Positions 43,131 to 51,837 of a stretch of DNA of 64,000 nt are shown one piece after another (position 1 is the first letter of the stretch; every line of letters starts with the position of its first letter). The DNA comes from Microbacterium faecale. GTDB lineage: Bacteria; Actinomycetota; Actinomycetes; Actinomycetales; Microbacteriaceae. The position numbers and the translations under genes are program-made. The notes below the pieces were generated by a model that was given only the letters and a program-made list of their open reading frames with translations, had not been told where the DNA came from and made no database searches. The DNA is taken from contig NZ_BMHO01000001.1 of the NCBI RefSeq assembly GCF_014640975.1, positions 1,746,166-1,810,165 of the forward strand. The letters are read 5' to 3'.

Positions 43131-43230
43131 CCGGCACACGCGTCCGACCTCACAAGATCGCCGTACCCTGGACATAGGGCCGTCATAGGTTCCGGATGCA
43201 CGCTGAGGGAACCAGGCAGAAGGAGAGGCC

Positions 43231-44646
43231 ATGAGCAACGACAACGGAACACCCATTCCGCCGCTCCCCGAGCGTTCGGCTGCCGACGCCGCGACCCACG
43301 GGTCGTACGCGGCACCGCCATACGCACCCCCGAGTCACAGTGCTCCGCCCGTGCACGGGGCGCCGCCCGCGCCGGAGACGGTCCCGGTCCCGGAGGGGCA
43401 CGGTCCCGCATACCAGTGGGCGCCACAGGAGCAGCGGCGCACGAAGGAGAAGTCCGGTGGCGGGGCGAAGCTCGCCGGCCTTGTGGTCGTCGCCGCCCTC
43501 GTCGGCGGAGGCGCCGGCCTCGGCGGAGCGTGGCTCGGCATGTCGCTCATGGGCGATGACACGACATCGACGGCCCAGCCCACGGGCGGCTCGGACAACA
43601 TCACGATCAACAACCCCGACGAGGTCAACCAGACCGCCGCGATCGCCGCCGCTGCGTTGCCGAGCGTCGTCACGATCGAGGCCGCGAGCCAGTCCGGCGG
43701 GGGCAGCGGATCCGGAGTGGTGCTGAGCGAAGACGGCTACGTGCTGACCAATACGCACGTTGTGACCCTCGGCGGTGCGTCCGGCGATGCTCAGCTGCGC
43801 GTGACGGGGTCGGATGGCACGCTCTACGACGCGACGATCGTCGGCACGGATCCGATCTACGACCTCGCCGTCATCAAGCTTGAAGGGGCCTCCGGCCTCA
43901 CACCGATCGACATCGCCGACTCGTCGGAGCTCAACGTCGGCGACACGACCGTCGCGATCGGCGCACCGATGGGGCTGTCGAACACGGTGACGACCGGCGT
44001 CATCAGCAACCTCAACCGTTCGATCGAGATCGCCTCGGCCGCCGCGCCGAAGGGGGACGACACCGAATCTCCCGACGACGGCGACTCCGACACACCGTGG
44101 TTCTTCGACTTGCCTGGCCAGGACGAGCCGCGCCAGTCGAATGAATCGATCAAGATCGCCGTGCTGCAGACCGACGCCGCGATCAATCCCGGCAACTCCG
44201 GCGGTGCGCTCGTCGATGACGAGGGCAAGCTCGTCGGCATCAACGTCGCGATCGCGACGGCGGCCTCCTCGAGCGAGGAGGGCGGATCCATCGGTCTCGG
44301 ATTCGCGATCCCGTCGAACATCGCCGAACGCATCGCGACCGAGATCATCGATAACGGGGCGGCGACCCACGGCCTCCTCGGCGCGACCGTCGCCCCCGCG
44401 TCGATGATGGAGGGGACGACCACGACGGGCGCCTACATCGACGAGGTCGTGCCCGACGGCGCCGCCGAGGCCGGCGGACTCGAGTCGGGCGACGTCGTCA
44501 CGACGTTCAACGGCGTGCGCGTCAATGACGCGATCGATCTCACGGCCCAGGTGCGCGCCGCGCCCGCTGAGTCGACCGCCACGATCACGTACGTCCGCGA
44601 CGGTGAAGAGCATGAGGCCGAGGTCACGCTCGGCACGCTCGAGTAG
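43231..44646 (+). CDS. HtrA/DegP-like serine protease with PDZ domain
   Basis: A 471-residue S1C protease: a Pro-rich cytoplasmic segment (residues 1-75), one membrane anchor (about 80-105), a trypsin-like domain with the triad His176 (LTNTHVV), Asp211 (PIYDLAVIKL) and Ser323 (NPGNSGGALV), and a C-terminal PDZ domain from about 380 (GLLGATVAPASMMEG, then YIDEVVPDGAAEAGGL). An acidic insertion near 280-300 (PDDGDSDTP) lies between His and Ser parts. It should degrade or refold damaged proteins outside the membrane. AAGGAGAGG precedes the ATG. It is divergent from the aminotransferase. Confidence 0.93.
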   Translation: MSNDNGTPIPPLPERSAADAATHGSYAAPPYAPPSHSAPPVHGAPPAPETVPVPEGHGPAYQWAPQEQRRTKEKSGGGAKLAGLVVVAALVGGGAGLGGAWLGMSLMGDDTTSTAQPTGGSDNITINNPDEVNQTAAIAAAALPSVVTIEAASQSGGGSGSGVVLSEDGYVLTNTHVVTLGGASGDAQLRVTGSDGTLYDATIVGTDPIYDLAVIKLEGASGLTPIDIADSSELNVGDTTVAIGAPMGLSNTVTTGVISNLNRSIEIASAAAPKGDDTESPDDGDSDTPWFFDLPGQDEPRQSNESIKIAVLQTDAAINPGNSGGALVDDEGKLVGINVAIATAASSSEEGGSIGLGFAIPSNIAERIATEIIDNGAATHGLLGATVAPASMMEGTTTTGAYIDEVVPDGAAEAGGLESGDVVTTFNGVRVNDAIDLTAQVRAAPAESTATITYVRDGEEHEAEVTLGTLE

Positions 44647-44681
44647 GCGAAGATCAGACGAAGGACGTCGCCCGCGGCCAC

Positions 44682-44687
44682 TAGGCT
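44682..44687 (+). promoter_or_regulatory. -10 box, leaderless type
   Basis: TAGGCT, with 6 nt to the GTG at 44694. Confidence 0.6.
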
Positions 44688-44693
44688 CGTCGG

Positions 44694-45938
44694 GTGGCGT
44701 CCTTCTCCTTCGACACGGGAAACGCGCGCAAGCTCGCGCGGATCCCGTTGTACGCGCTCGGACGCCTCGTCACCGCCGTGACACCGCGCAGTGACCGGTG
44801 GGTGTTCGGCTGCGGTGCGGGCATCGCCGACGGCCCTCTCGCCCTCTGGCAGGCGGCGCGGTCGCAGAACATCGATGCGGTGTGGCTGACGACGACGCGC
44901 GACGAAGATCACGATGCGCGGCAGCGGGGGATCCCCACGCTTCCGAAGTCATCTTGGCGCGGTTTCTGGGCGACCGCGAGAGCGCGCGTCGCCGTCGTAT
45001 CGCACGGTTTCGGCGACGTGAATCCGTATGCGGTGACCGGCGCTTTCGTGGCGCAGCTCTGGCACGGGATCCCGCTCAAGCGGCTCGGTCTCGACGCCCC
45101 CGTGATGGTCACAAGCTCCTTCCTGCCGGGCTCACGCCTCGTCCGCCGCCTGCTTGCGTGGCTGTACCGCCGTTCGGCGCAGCGCATCGGGGTCCTGCCC
45201 GCTGCGAGCCACCTCGTCCGCGGCCGCCTCGAGTCGGCGTTCGGCATCTCCGATGCGCGCATCGCGGTCACTGGCGAGCCCCGCGTCGACGTGCTGTCCC
45301 GCGGATCAGCGTCAGCGCGGGCCGCGCAGGCCCGCGAGGTGTTGCGGCAGGCGGTGCCCGCGCTCGACACCGACAGGCGGATCCTGCTCTACGCACCCAC
45401 CTGGCGCGACGGCACGGCCGATCCCGGTATCCCCTCCGCCGCGGAATGGACGCGGATCGTCGTGCTGCTCGAGAAGCACGACGCCGTGCTCGCGGTGCGC
45501 TCTCATCGACTCGGGGAAGGCGAGTATCGTCCGCCGGTGGCGACTGACCGCGTCGTGTCACTCGGGTCCGACGTGCTGATCGACGTGACCCCCGCGCTGC
45601 CCGGCTTCGAGGCGCTCATCACCGACTACTCGTCCCTCGCCTACGACGCGGCGCTCGTGCCGCTGCCTGCGCTGTTCCTCGCTCCCGACGTCGCCGAGTA
45701 TGCGCGCACGCGCGGTTTCTACGGTGCGTACGCCGCCGTGGCGGGAGATGATGTTCCCACGACATGGCGTGAACTCCTCCCGGCGATCGACCGCTTGCTC
45801 GGGCAGGATGAGGAGCGCGAGCGACTCGTGGGCCGGGCACGCGCCCTGAGCCGGTCGGTGCACGACTTTCACGACGGACGAAACACCTTCCGCGTGCTCG
45901 AGGAGATCCGAAGGCGGATCGGGAAGGCCAGCCCATGA
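44694..45938 (+). CDS. CDP-glycerol glycerophosphotransferase-family protein (TagB-like)
   Basis: A 414-residue GT-B type enzyme. It shows the CDP-glycerol transferase landmarks: AQLWHGIPLKRLGLD near residue 122, LLYAPTWRDG near 240 and ITDYSSLAYD near 310. This family adds glycerol phosphate (or another polyol phosphate) from a CDP-activated donor to a growing surface polymer. The GTG start follows a TAGGCT box at 6 nt. The following gene overlaps by 4 nt, so they are coupled. This one resembles the primase/TagB side by its size; whether it primes or elongates is not resolved. Confidence 0.85.
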   Translation: MASFSFDTGNARKLARIPLYALGRLVTAVTPRSDRWVFGCGAGIADGPLALWQAARSQNIDAVWLTTTRDEDHDARQRGIPTLPKSSWRGFWATARARVAVVSHGFGDVNPYAVTGAFVAQLWHGIPLKRLGLDAPVMVTSSFLPGSRLVRRLLAWLYRRSAQRIGVLPAASHLVRGRLESAFGISDARIAVTGEPRVDVLSRGSASARAAQAREVLRQAVPALDTDRRILLYAPTWRDGTADPGIPSAAEWTRIVVLLEKHDAVLAVRSHRLGEGEYRPPVATDRVVSLGSDVLIDVTPALPGFEALITDYSSLAYDAALVPLPALFLAPDVAEYARTRGFYGAYAAVAGDDVPTTWRELLPAIDRLLGQDEERERLVGRARALSRSVHDFHDGRNTFRVLEEIRRRIGKASP

Positions 45939-47371
45939 GGACCGGGACCGTTGTGGAGATCGTCGATGAGACGCGCGTGCTCGTCGTCGCGGGAGAGGGC
46001 GATCGCCCCGAGACCGCGGTGCTCACCGGATCGCGCGCGGCTGTGAACGGCCGGATCACGGGCCGCGGCAAGAGCTGGAAGGTGCGCTTCCCACTCCGCG
46101 CCTCACGGTGGGGCGGGCCCGAGTTGCCGCTGCCGTCGGGGGTGTACCGGATCGAGATTCCGGACATGGAGATCGCGGGCTCCCTGCCGCTGTCGATCGA
46201 CGACGAGGCACGGGTCTCCGTTGACGGCGACACCGTGCGCGTCGGTCCGCCCATCGATCCGTCGATCGAGACGCCTGAGGCCGTCGCCGCGCTCGAACAT
46301 CGCTACTCCGTCCACGCGTCTGCGCTCGAGGACGCCGTCTTCTTCGAGAGCTACTACGGGCGCGTCGCCGGCGACAATCCGCTCGCGCTCGATCGGGAGA
46401 TCGCACGTGTGCGACCTGACATCACGCGGTTCTGGAGCGTCATCGACCTCTCGGTGGAGGTACCTCCTGGCGCGGTGCCCGTCATCGAGGGATCCGCGGA
46501 TTGGTGGCGCGCACGCAGCGTCTCGCGTCTGCTCGTCATCAACGACTGGCTGCGTCGCCGCTACGTCCCGCGTCCCGGGCAGCACGTGCTGCAGACGTGG
46601 CACGGCACGCCGCTCAAGCGCCTGGCTCTCCACCGCCGGGGGTTCGCTCCGCGCCGGTGGGGAGCGGTGCTGAAGGAATCTCGCCGCTGGGACGTGCTGC
46701 TCGCGCAGAATCCGTACGGTGCGCGGATCCTGTCGAAGGCTTACGCATTCCTCGGGCGCCCCGTGTGGGTCGAGGGCTATCCGCGCAACGACCACCTCGC
46801 GACCGGAGACGACGGTGCGACCCGTCGCGCGCTCGGCATCGGCGAGCGCGAGCGCGTGCTGCTGTACGCACCGACGTGGCGCGACGATCGCAGCGAGATG
46901 GTCGACTACGTGGATCCCATCTCACTCGCCGAACAGGCCGATGCGGTCGTGCTCGTGCGCGGGCACAGTCGCACGCTCGTGCCCGGCCGCAGCGCCTCAG
47001 GGCCCCGGGTGATCGACGTGACCGGCTATGCTGACGTCTCGCGCCTCATGCTCGCCGCGGACGCGCTCATCACCGACTACTCGTCCGTGATGTTCGACTT
47101 CAGCATCACGGGGAAGCCGATGTACTTCCTTGTGCCGGACCTCGAGGACTATCGCGGCCGCCTGCGCGGGTTCTACTTCGACCTCGTCGCGCGCGCGCCG
47201 GGAGCGGTCGTCCGGTCTCAGGACGAGCTCGTCACCGCGCTCGACGAGGACGCGTCGCAGTTCGCGGAGAAGTACGCCGCGTGGCGCGCGGTGTTCAACG
47301 CGCGCGACGATGGACGGGCCGCGGAGCGCGTCGTCGCACGGCTGATCGACCAGGGCCTGTTGCCGCGCTGA
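45935..47371 (+). CDS. CDP-glycerol glycerophosphotransferase-family protein (TagF-like)
   Basis: A 478-residue relative with an extra N-terminal beta-rich segment (about residues 1-110, starting with a TGTVVEIVDETRVLVVAGEG-type strand set) before the transferase domain. The landmarks are LQTWHGTPLKRLALHRRG near 222, VLLYAPTWRDDR near 305, and ITDYSSVMFDFSITGKPMYF near 380. Membrane association is probably peripheral. It overlaps the preceding family member by 4 nt (ATGA). A polymerase role is likely but the number of units cannot be read. It ends 6 bp from the convergent glycosyltransferase gene. Confidence 0.87.
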   Translation: MRTGTVVEIVDETRVLVVAGEGDRPETAVLTGSRAAVNGRITGRGKSWKVRFPLRASRWGGPELPLPSGVYRIEIPDMEIAGSLPLSIDDEARVSVDGDTVRVGPPIDPSIETPEAVAALEHRYSVHASALEDAVFFESYYGRVAGDNPLALDREIARVRPDITRFWSVIDLSVEVPPGAVPVIEGSADWWRARSVSRLLVINDWLRRRYVPRPGQHVLQTWHGTPLKRLALHRRGFAPRRWGAVLKESRRWDVLLAQNPYGARILSKAYAFLGRPVWVEGYPRNDHLATGDDGATRRALGIGERERVLLYAPTWRDDRSEMVDYVDPISLAEQADAVVLVRGHSRTLVPGRSASGPRVIDVTGYADVSRLMLAADALITDYSSVMFDFSITGKPMYFLVPDLEDYRGRLRGFYFDLVARAPGAVVRSQDELVTALDEDASQFAEKYAAWRAVFNARDDGRAAERVVARLIDQGLLPR

Positions 47372-47377
47372 CGTGCG

Positions 47378-48487
47378 CTACGGCAACGGGGTGTTGCGCC
47401 CATCGAGCCGCGAGGTGTCGACCGTATCGCTCGCGCCGCGTGCGAGCCCCGCGAGAAAGCCCGCGCCCCACGCGAGGTGCATCGTCGGGACGACCGCGAG
47501 GATCCAGGCCCGCTCGCCGCACCCGGCGCCACGCCGTGCGGCCGCGAATGCCGCCACGACGGTCGCGTAGGCGGCCACGGGGACGAACACGAGCCCCGCG
47601 ATGGCCGCGGCGGCTCCGGTGAGCGCGCGCGTGCCGCGGAGCACCGCGACGACGAGCGCGGCCGCGAACGTCCCCACGAGCGCGGGCGGTGCGAAGAAGC
47701 GCAGCGAATTGCGGGATCCGTACCGACGCACGAGCTCGCCGCGCCAGCGCCCCGTCGCGAGGAACTGTCGCGCGAGCCGCGGCCAGTTCTCGCGCGGACG
47801 GTAGGTGACCGCGAGCTCCGGGTCGAACATGACGCGATAGCCCGCGCGTCGGATCCGCAGGTTCAGCTCCCAGTCCTCGCCGCGTCGGATGGTCTCGTCG
47901 AAGAGACCGACCTCCTCGAGGACCGTCCGCCGCATGACGCCGAGGTAGGCCGACTCGGCCTCGGCCTCTTGTCGGCCGCCGTGATAGGCGCCGCCGCCGA
48001 GGCCGATGCGGGAGTTGTAGGCGGCTGCCGCAGCTCGTTGGAAGGGACTGTGCCCTTCGGCGTGCATGATGCCGCCGACGTTCGCCGCGCGCGTGCGGTC
48101 GAGGGTGTCGAGCGCCTGCATCGTGTATCCGGGACTGAGTTCGGAGTGGGCGTCGACGCGCACGATCGTCGGGTAGCGCGACGCGCGGATCGCGAGATTG
48201 AGCCCTACCGGGATGTCCGCCGCCGGGTTGTCGACGAGCGTGATGCGCGGATCCGCCCCCGCCATGCGGTGCGCGAGCTCGGTCGTGCCGTCCGTCGAGG
48301 GGGCGAGCGCAAGGATCAGCTCGATCGGCCCGTCGACCTCCTGAGCGAGTGTCGACTCCACGGCCCGAGGCAGGTAGTCGCGCTCGTTGAGGACCGGCAT
48401 GATGAAGGACACTCCGGAGCCGGCCGGCACCGCCGGCGCGTCGCGCCGGATCGTTCGCGGCCGCATCGAGCCCGGATCGTTACGCAT
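47378..48487 (-). CDS. Family 2 glycosyltransferase (ExoA-like)
   Basis: A 369-residue membrane GT2 enzyme. The GT-A core starts with SFIMPVLNERDYLPRAVEST and contains IVRVDAHSELSPG with the metal-binding Asp, then AYLGVMRRTVLEE. The acceptor region has GEDWELNLRIRRAG. Two to three membrane helices fill the last 90 residues. It is most similar in type to the ExoA glucosyltransferases that extend surface polysaccharides. The ATG at 48487 overlaps no other gene; the paralogous transferase gene begins on the other strand about 50 nt further on. Its sugar donor is unknown. Confidence 0.87.
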   Translation of the reverse strand: MRNDPGSMRPRTIRRDAPAVPAGSGVSFIMPVLNERDYLPRAVESTLAQEVDGPIELILALAPSTDGTTELAHRMAGADPRITLVDNPAADIPVGLNLAIRASRYPTIVRVDAHSELSPGYTMQALDTLDRTRAANVGGIMHAEGHSPFQRAAAAAYNSRIGLGGGAYHGGRQEAEAESAYLGVMRRTVLEEVGLFDETIRRGEDWELNLRIRRAGYRVMFDPELAVTYRPRENWPRLARQFLATGRWRGELVRRYGSRNSLRFFAPPALVGTFAAALVVAVLRGTRALTGAAAAIAGLVFVPVAAYATVVAAFAAARRGAGCGERAWILAVVPTMHLAWGAGFLAGLARGASDTVDTSRLDGRNTPLP

Positions 48488-48526
48488 TTCTCGATCATCG
48501 CACGGGGACGGGGCAGGGCGCCTGGA

Positions 48527-48532
48527 TACCGT
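48527..48532 (+). promoter_or_regulatory. -10 box, leaderless type
   Basis: TACCGT, with 7 nt to the GTG at 48540, the same design as at 49840-49845 upstream of the paralogue. Confidence 0.5.
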
Positions 48533-48539
48533 GGAGGGT

Positions 48540-49766
48540 GTGGGTGTGTTGAACGATGCGAAGAATGCCGTTGCCGTCGTCCGGAAGGCGGCGCGCGGTC
48601 GCTCCGCCTACCGCGAAGTCACGTCGGCGATGCGAGAACAGGGTCCGCTGGAGCGTGACCGCTTTCAGATCGCGGTCTACTTCGCCGACAGCGACGTCAA
48701 CATGTACCAGATGCGGCAGTGGTACCGGCCGCTGCAGGAGCTCGCGAAGACGTGGCCCGTCGTCGTGATGGCGCGCCACGCGATGGGCGCGAAGGCGCTT
48801 CTCGACGACGGTGCGCTGCCTGTCGCGTTCGTCCCCGAGGTGCGCGGCGTCGAGCGCTTCATCGAGCGGCAGGACATTCGCATCGTCCTGTACGTCAACC
48901 AGAACATGCGGAACTTCCAGATGTTCCGTTACGGCCGCCGCTGGCACGTATTCATCAACCACGGCGAGTCCGACAAGATGTACATGACGACGAACCAGTA
49001 CAAGGCGTACGACTACGCCTTCATCGCGGGGCAGGCGGCACGCGATCGTCTCGAGCGCACGCTGTGGGACGCGGACCTCGACCGCAAGGTGATCGAGATC
49101 GGTCGCCCCCAGGCAGACCACTACTCCGGCACGACCCCGTTCACCCCGGATGAGCGCACGATCGTCCTCTATGCGCCCACGTGGGAGGGCGACCGGCCGA
49201 GCGCGTCCTACGGTTCCATCGTCAGCCACGGCGAGACGCTCGTCGAACGGCTGCTCTCGGATCCCCGCTACCGAGTCATCTATCGCCCCCACCCGCGCAG
49301 CGGTGTCGTCGACCCCGCGTACGGGGCAGCGAATCGACGGATCATCGGCGCGATCCGGGCCGCGAATAACGCTGATCCCGCGGCTCAGCACGTCTTCGAC
49401 GACGGCCCCGACATCGGGTGGCAGCTCGCCGCGGCGGACGTCGCGATCTCCGACATCTCGGCGATGGTCTACGACCGCCTCGCCACGGGCAAGCCGCTGC
49501 TCGTGACCCGGCCCGTGGAGCCGGCCGCCGAGATCGACGAGAGCGGCTACCTCGGCGCGTGTGAGTGGCTGACGGCGGAGGCCGCGGTGAACGTGATCCC
49601 GGAGATCACGCGCGTGCTCGAGGATCCGCACACCGCCGGCCGACTCGAGGAATGGGTGCGCCGATACTTCGGCGACACCACCCCCGGGGCGCCGACCGCG
49701 CGCTTCCATGACGCGATCGCACGTCTCATGCGCGAGTGGGACACACACGGATCCGTGTCGGCGTAA
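48540..49766 (+). CDS. CDP-glycerol glycerophosphotransferase-like paralogue A
   Basis: A 408-residue GT-B enzyme in a tandem pair with the next gene. The N-terminal half has IAVYFADSDVNMYQMRQWY and a WHVFINHGESDK motif in place of the WHG-P-LK motif of the two transferases upstream. The C-terminal half has VLYAPTWEGDR, IYRPHPRSG and ISDISAMVYDRLATGKPLL. The start is GTG 48540: the N-termini of the two paralogues then align (M-x-x-L-x-D-A-K-x-A-V) and both lie 7 nt from a -10 box. GTG 48546 with GGAGG is an alternative. The different motif set suggests another acceptor or a different step in the polymer. Confidence 0.82.
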   Translation: MGVLNDAKNAVAVVRKAARGRSAYREVTSAMREQGPLERDRFQIAVYFADSDVNMYQMRQWYRPLQELAKTWPVVVMARHAMGAKALLDDGALPVAFVPEVRGVERFIERQDIRIVLYVNQNMRNFQMFRYGRRWHVFINHGESDKMYMTTNQYKAYDYAFIAGQAARDRLERTLWDADLDRKVIEIGRPQADHYSGTTPFTPDERTIVLYAPTWEGDRPSASYGSIVSHGETLVERLLSDPRYRVIYRPHPRSGVVDPAYGAANRRIIGAIRAANNADPAAQHVFDDGPDIGWQLAAADVAISDISAMVYDRLATGKPLLVTRPVEPAAEIDESGYLGACEWLTAEAAVNVIPEITRVLEDPHTAGRLEEWVRRYFGDTTPGAPTARFHDAIARLMREWDTHGSVSA

Positions 49767-49839
49767 GCCGCATCTGAGAGCGAGACGAACGGTTGCAGGG
49801 CATTGGATCAGCACGCGCCGCGGATTCCGGCGCGGCGGT

Positions 49840-49845
49840 TAGCGT
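49840..49845 (+). promoter_or_regulatory. -10 box, leaderless type
   Basis: TAGCGT, with 7 nt to the ATG at 49853. Confidence 0.55.
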
Positions 49846-49852
49846 GGCAAAG

Positions 49853-51103
49853 ATGACGCTCCTGACGGACGCGAAGAAGGCCGTTCGGCTCGTCCGGCGC
49901 GCGGCCAGGAAACGCCGCGTGATTGAGTCAGTCGAACGGGAATTTCGCGCGCTCCCACCGCTCGAACGCGGCCGATACCGCATCGCCGTCTACTTCGCCG
50001 ACCGCGCCGTCAACGCCTATCAGATCCGCCAGTGGTACGCGCCGCTCATCGAGCTCGGCGAGCGCCACCCGATCCTCGTCCTCGCGCGCAGCGCATCGGG
50101 TGCCAGGATGCTCCTGGAGGATGGCGCGCTCCCGGTCACGTACGTGCCGACGATCACGAGTGTCGAGGAGACCCTCGACGAGCAGGATGTGCGCATCGTG
50201 CTGTACGTCAACCAGAACCGGCGCAACTTCCAGATGTTCCGCTACGGTCACCGGTGGCACGTGTTCATCAACCACGGCGAATCCGACAAGGCGTACATGG
50301 TCAGCAGCCAGCACAAGGCCTACGACTACGCCTTCGTCGCAGGGCGAGCGGCCCGGGACCGCCTCGCGAGCACGCTGTGGGACTACGACGTCGACCGGCG
50401 CACGTTCGAGATCGGACGGCCGCAGACCGACCACATGACGGGGAACCCGCCGTACGAGCGCGATCACCGCACCGTCGTGCTGTACGCGCCGACGTGGGAG
50501 GGCGATCGTCGTTCGATGAGCTACGGGTCCGTCGTCACGCACGGGGAGGCGCTCGTGAAGAGACTCCTCGCGGACCCGCGATATCGCCTCGTTTATCGCG
50601 CACACCCGCGCACCGGCGTGCTGGATCCGGACTACCTCGCCGCGCACGAGCGCATCGTAGATGCCATCGCGGAGGCGAATCGCGCGGATCCCACGGCCCA
50701 CCACGTGCACGACGTCGATCCGGAGATGGGGTGGCAGCTCACGTCCGCGGACGTTGCGATCAGCGACGTCTCGGCGATGGTCTACGACCGCCTCGCGACC
50801 GGCAAACCGTTGCTCGTCACGCGTCCCGCCGATCCGGACGCCGTGATCGACGAGCGAGGATACCTCTCCGCCTGCGAGTGGCTGACCGTGGAGGCCGCGC
50901 AGCAGGTCGAACGCGAGATCTCCCGCGTCCAGGAGGATCCGGACACGACCGCGCGCCTGCAGTGGTGGGTCGAACACCACTTCGGCGATGCGCGGCCCGG
51001 GGAACCGACCGCGCGCTTCCACGCCGCGATCGAGGAGCTCATGAGCGAGTGGGAGGAGCGACAGACGATGCTGGCGCGCGGCTCCCTCCATGGGGTGGCA
51101 TAA
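49853..51103 (+). CDS. CDP-glycerol glycerophosphotransferase-like paralogue B
   Basis: A 416-residue close paralogue of the preceding gene product, matching it along the whole length: IAVYFADRAVNAYQIRQWY, WHVFINHGESDKAYM, VLYAPTWEGDRR, VYRAHPRTG and ISDVSAMVYDRLATGKPLL. The high identity by eye shows a tandem duplication. The start ATG 49853 fits a leaderless promoter and lines up with that of paralogue A. An upstream in-frame GTG (49844) lies inside the -10 box. Substrate specificity of the two copies may differ, for example in chain length or polyol. The gene is followed by an AT-rich stretch. Confidence 0.82.
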   Translation: MTLLTDAKKAVRLVRRAARKRRVIESVEREFRALPPLERGRYRIAVYFADRAVNAYQIRQWYAPLIELGERHPILVLARSASGARMLLEDGALPVTYVPTITSVEETLDEQDVRIVLYVNQNRRNFQMFRYGHRWHVFINHGESDKAYMVSSQHKAYDYAFVAGRAARDRLASTLWDYDVDRRTFEIGRPQTDHMTGNPPYERDHRTVVLYAPTWEGDRRSMSYGSVVTHGEALVKRLLADPRYRLVYRAHPRTGVLDPDYLAAHERIVDAIAEANRADPTAHHVHDVDPEMGWQLTSADVAISDVSAMVYDRLATGKPLLVTRPADPDAVIDERGYLSACEWLTVEAAQQVEREISRVQEDPDTTARLQWWVEHHFGDARPGEPTARFHAAIEELMSEWEERQTMLARGSLHGVA

Positions 51104-51158
51104 AAGCTAGCTCATATATGCGTAGGCGTCTGCGCCGTGGTCTCGACACGATCGATGA
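51104..51158. other. AT-rich spacer with palindromes
   Basis: The first about 20 bases are much more AT-rich than the surroundings and hold the palindromes GCTAGC (51106-51111) and CATATATG (51113-51120). It may be a promoter region for the XRE gene; no matching -10/-35 pair is convincing. Confidence 0.35.
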
Positions 51159-51467
51159 ATGGCAGTCACGCATTCACCGGCTTCGGAGAAGATCGGCCGG
51201 CGCATTGCGAAAGCGCGCACGGACGCGGGCGTGAGCGCTCGCGCCCTCGCGGAGTGTGCGGACATGGATCTGACGAACTTCCAGCGCATCGAACGAGGGC
51301 GTGGCAACCCGACGATCTCGACGCTCGTACAGATCGCCGTCGCGCTCGAGGTCGACGTGTCGGAGCTCGTCGCCGGGATCGGCGCGGACGACCTGCAGAA
51401 TGGTCGCTACCCGTACGGCTACACCGAGATCCCACATCGACGACGCGGCATGCGCTCGACCTACTGA
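51159..51467 (+). CDS. XRE family (Cro/C1-type HTH) regulator
   Basis: A 102-residue protein made mainly of one helix-turn-helix domain (residues about 10-70): GRRIAKARTDAGVSARALAE, then DLTNFQRIERGRGNPTISTL and LEVDVSELV. The short C-terminus (DDLQNGRYPYGYTEIPHRR) has no known domain. It may regulate neighbouring surface-polymer genes, though no operator is recognised. The ATG at 51159 is weakly preceded by CACGAT at 6 nt. It is convergent with the small hypothetical gene. Confidence 0.88.
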   Translation: MAVTHSPASEKIGRRIAKARTDAGVSARALAECADMDLTNFQRIERGRGNPTISTLVQIAVALEVDVSELVAGIGADDLQNGRYPYGYTEIPHRRRGMRSTY

Positions 51468-51479
51468 ACCGCGCCGTCG

Positions 51480-51761
51480 CTACAGCACGAACTGCCAGAG
51501 GAGCTCCTCGTCGGTGCCGGCGGGGCGCCAGGACACCGTGACGCAGACGTCGGCCGGATCAAGCCCGCACAGACAGATCTCGCCCTCATCGCCGGGGAGC
51601 ACTGTGCCCCAGCGTTCGGTGATCACGTCGTCGCCGACTCTGATCAGCGCGCGGGCGTAGGAGAGCGGTTCGGCTGAGGCGTTGCGGATCACCGGGTGCG
51701 GTGCGGAGCGGTGCACGAGCCACGGGCTCGCACGAGCTGGGCGGGTGACGTGTGCTTCCAT
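51480..51761 (-). CDS. Small hypothetical protein
   Basis: A 93-residue protein with no recognised domain. The central part reads as beta-strands (YARALIRVGDDVITERWGTV) and the C-terminus is CLCGLDPADVCVTVSWRPAG ending in ELLWQFVL. It has three cysteines (CLC and VCV). Codon use fits its neighbours and similar short proteins occur in Microbacteriaceae, as I recall, so I think it is real. It is convergent with the XRE gene, and the next gene on its strand lies upstream. No function can be given. Confidence 0.55.
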   Translation of the reverse strand: MEAHVTRPARASPWLVHRSAPHPVIRNASAEPLSYARALIRVGDDVITERWGTVLPGDEGEICLCGLDPADVCVTVSWRPAGTDEELLWQFVL

Positions 51762-51837
51762 GCGCAGACAATAAAGCGGACCCCCGACACGCGAGCCGAA
51801 GTTCGGTGTGCGGGGGCCGCTGACGGTGTGCGAGGCG

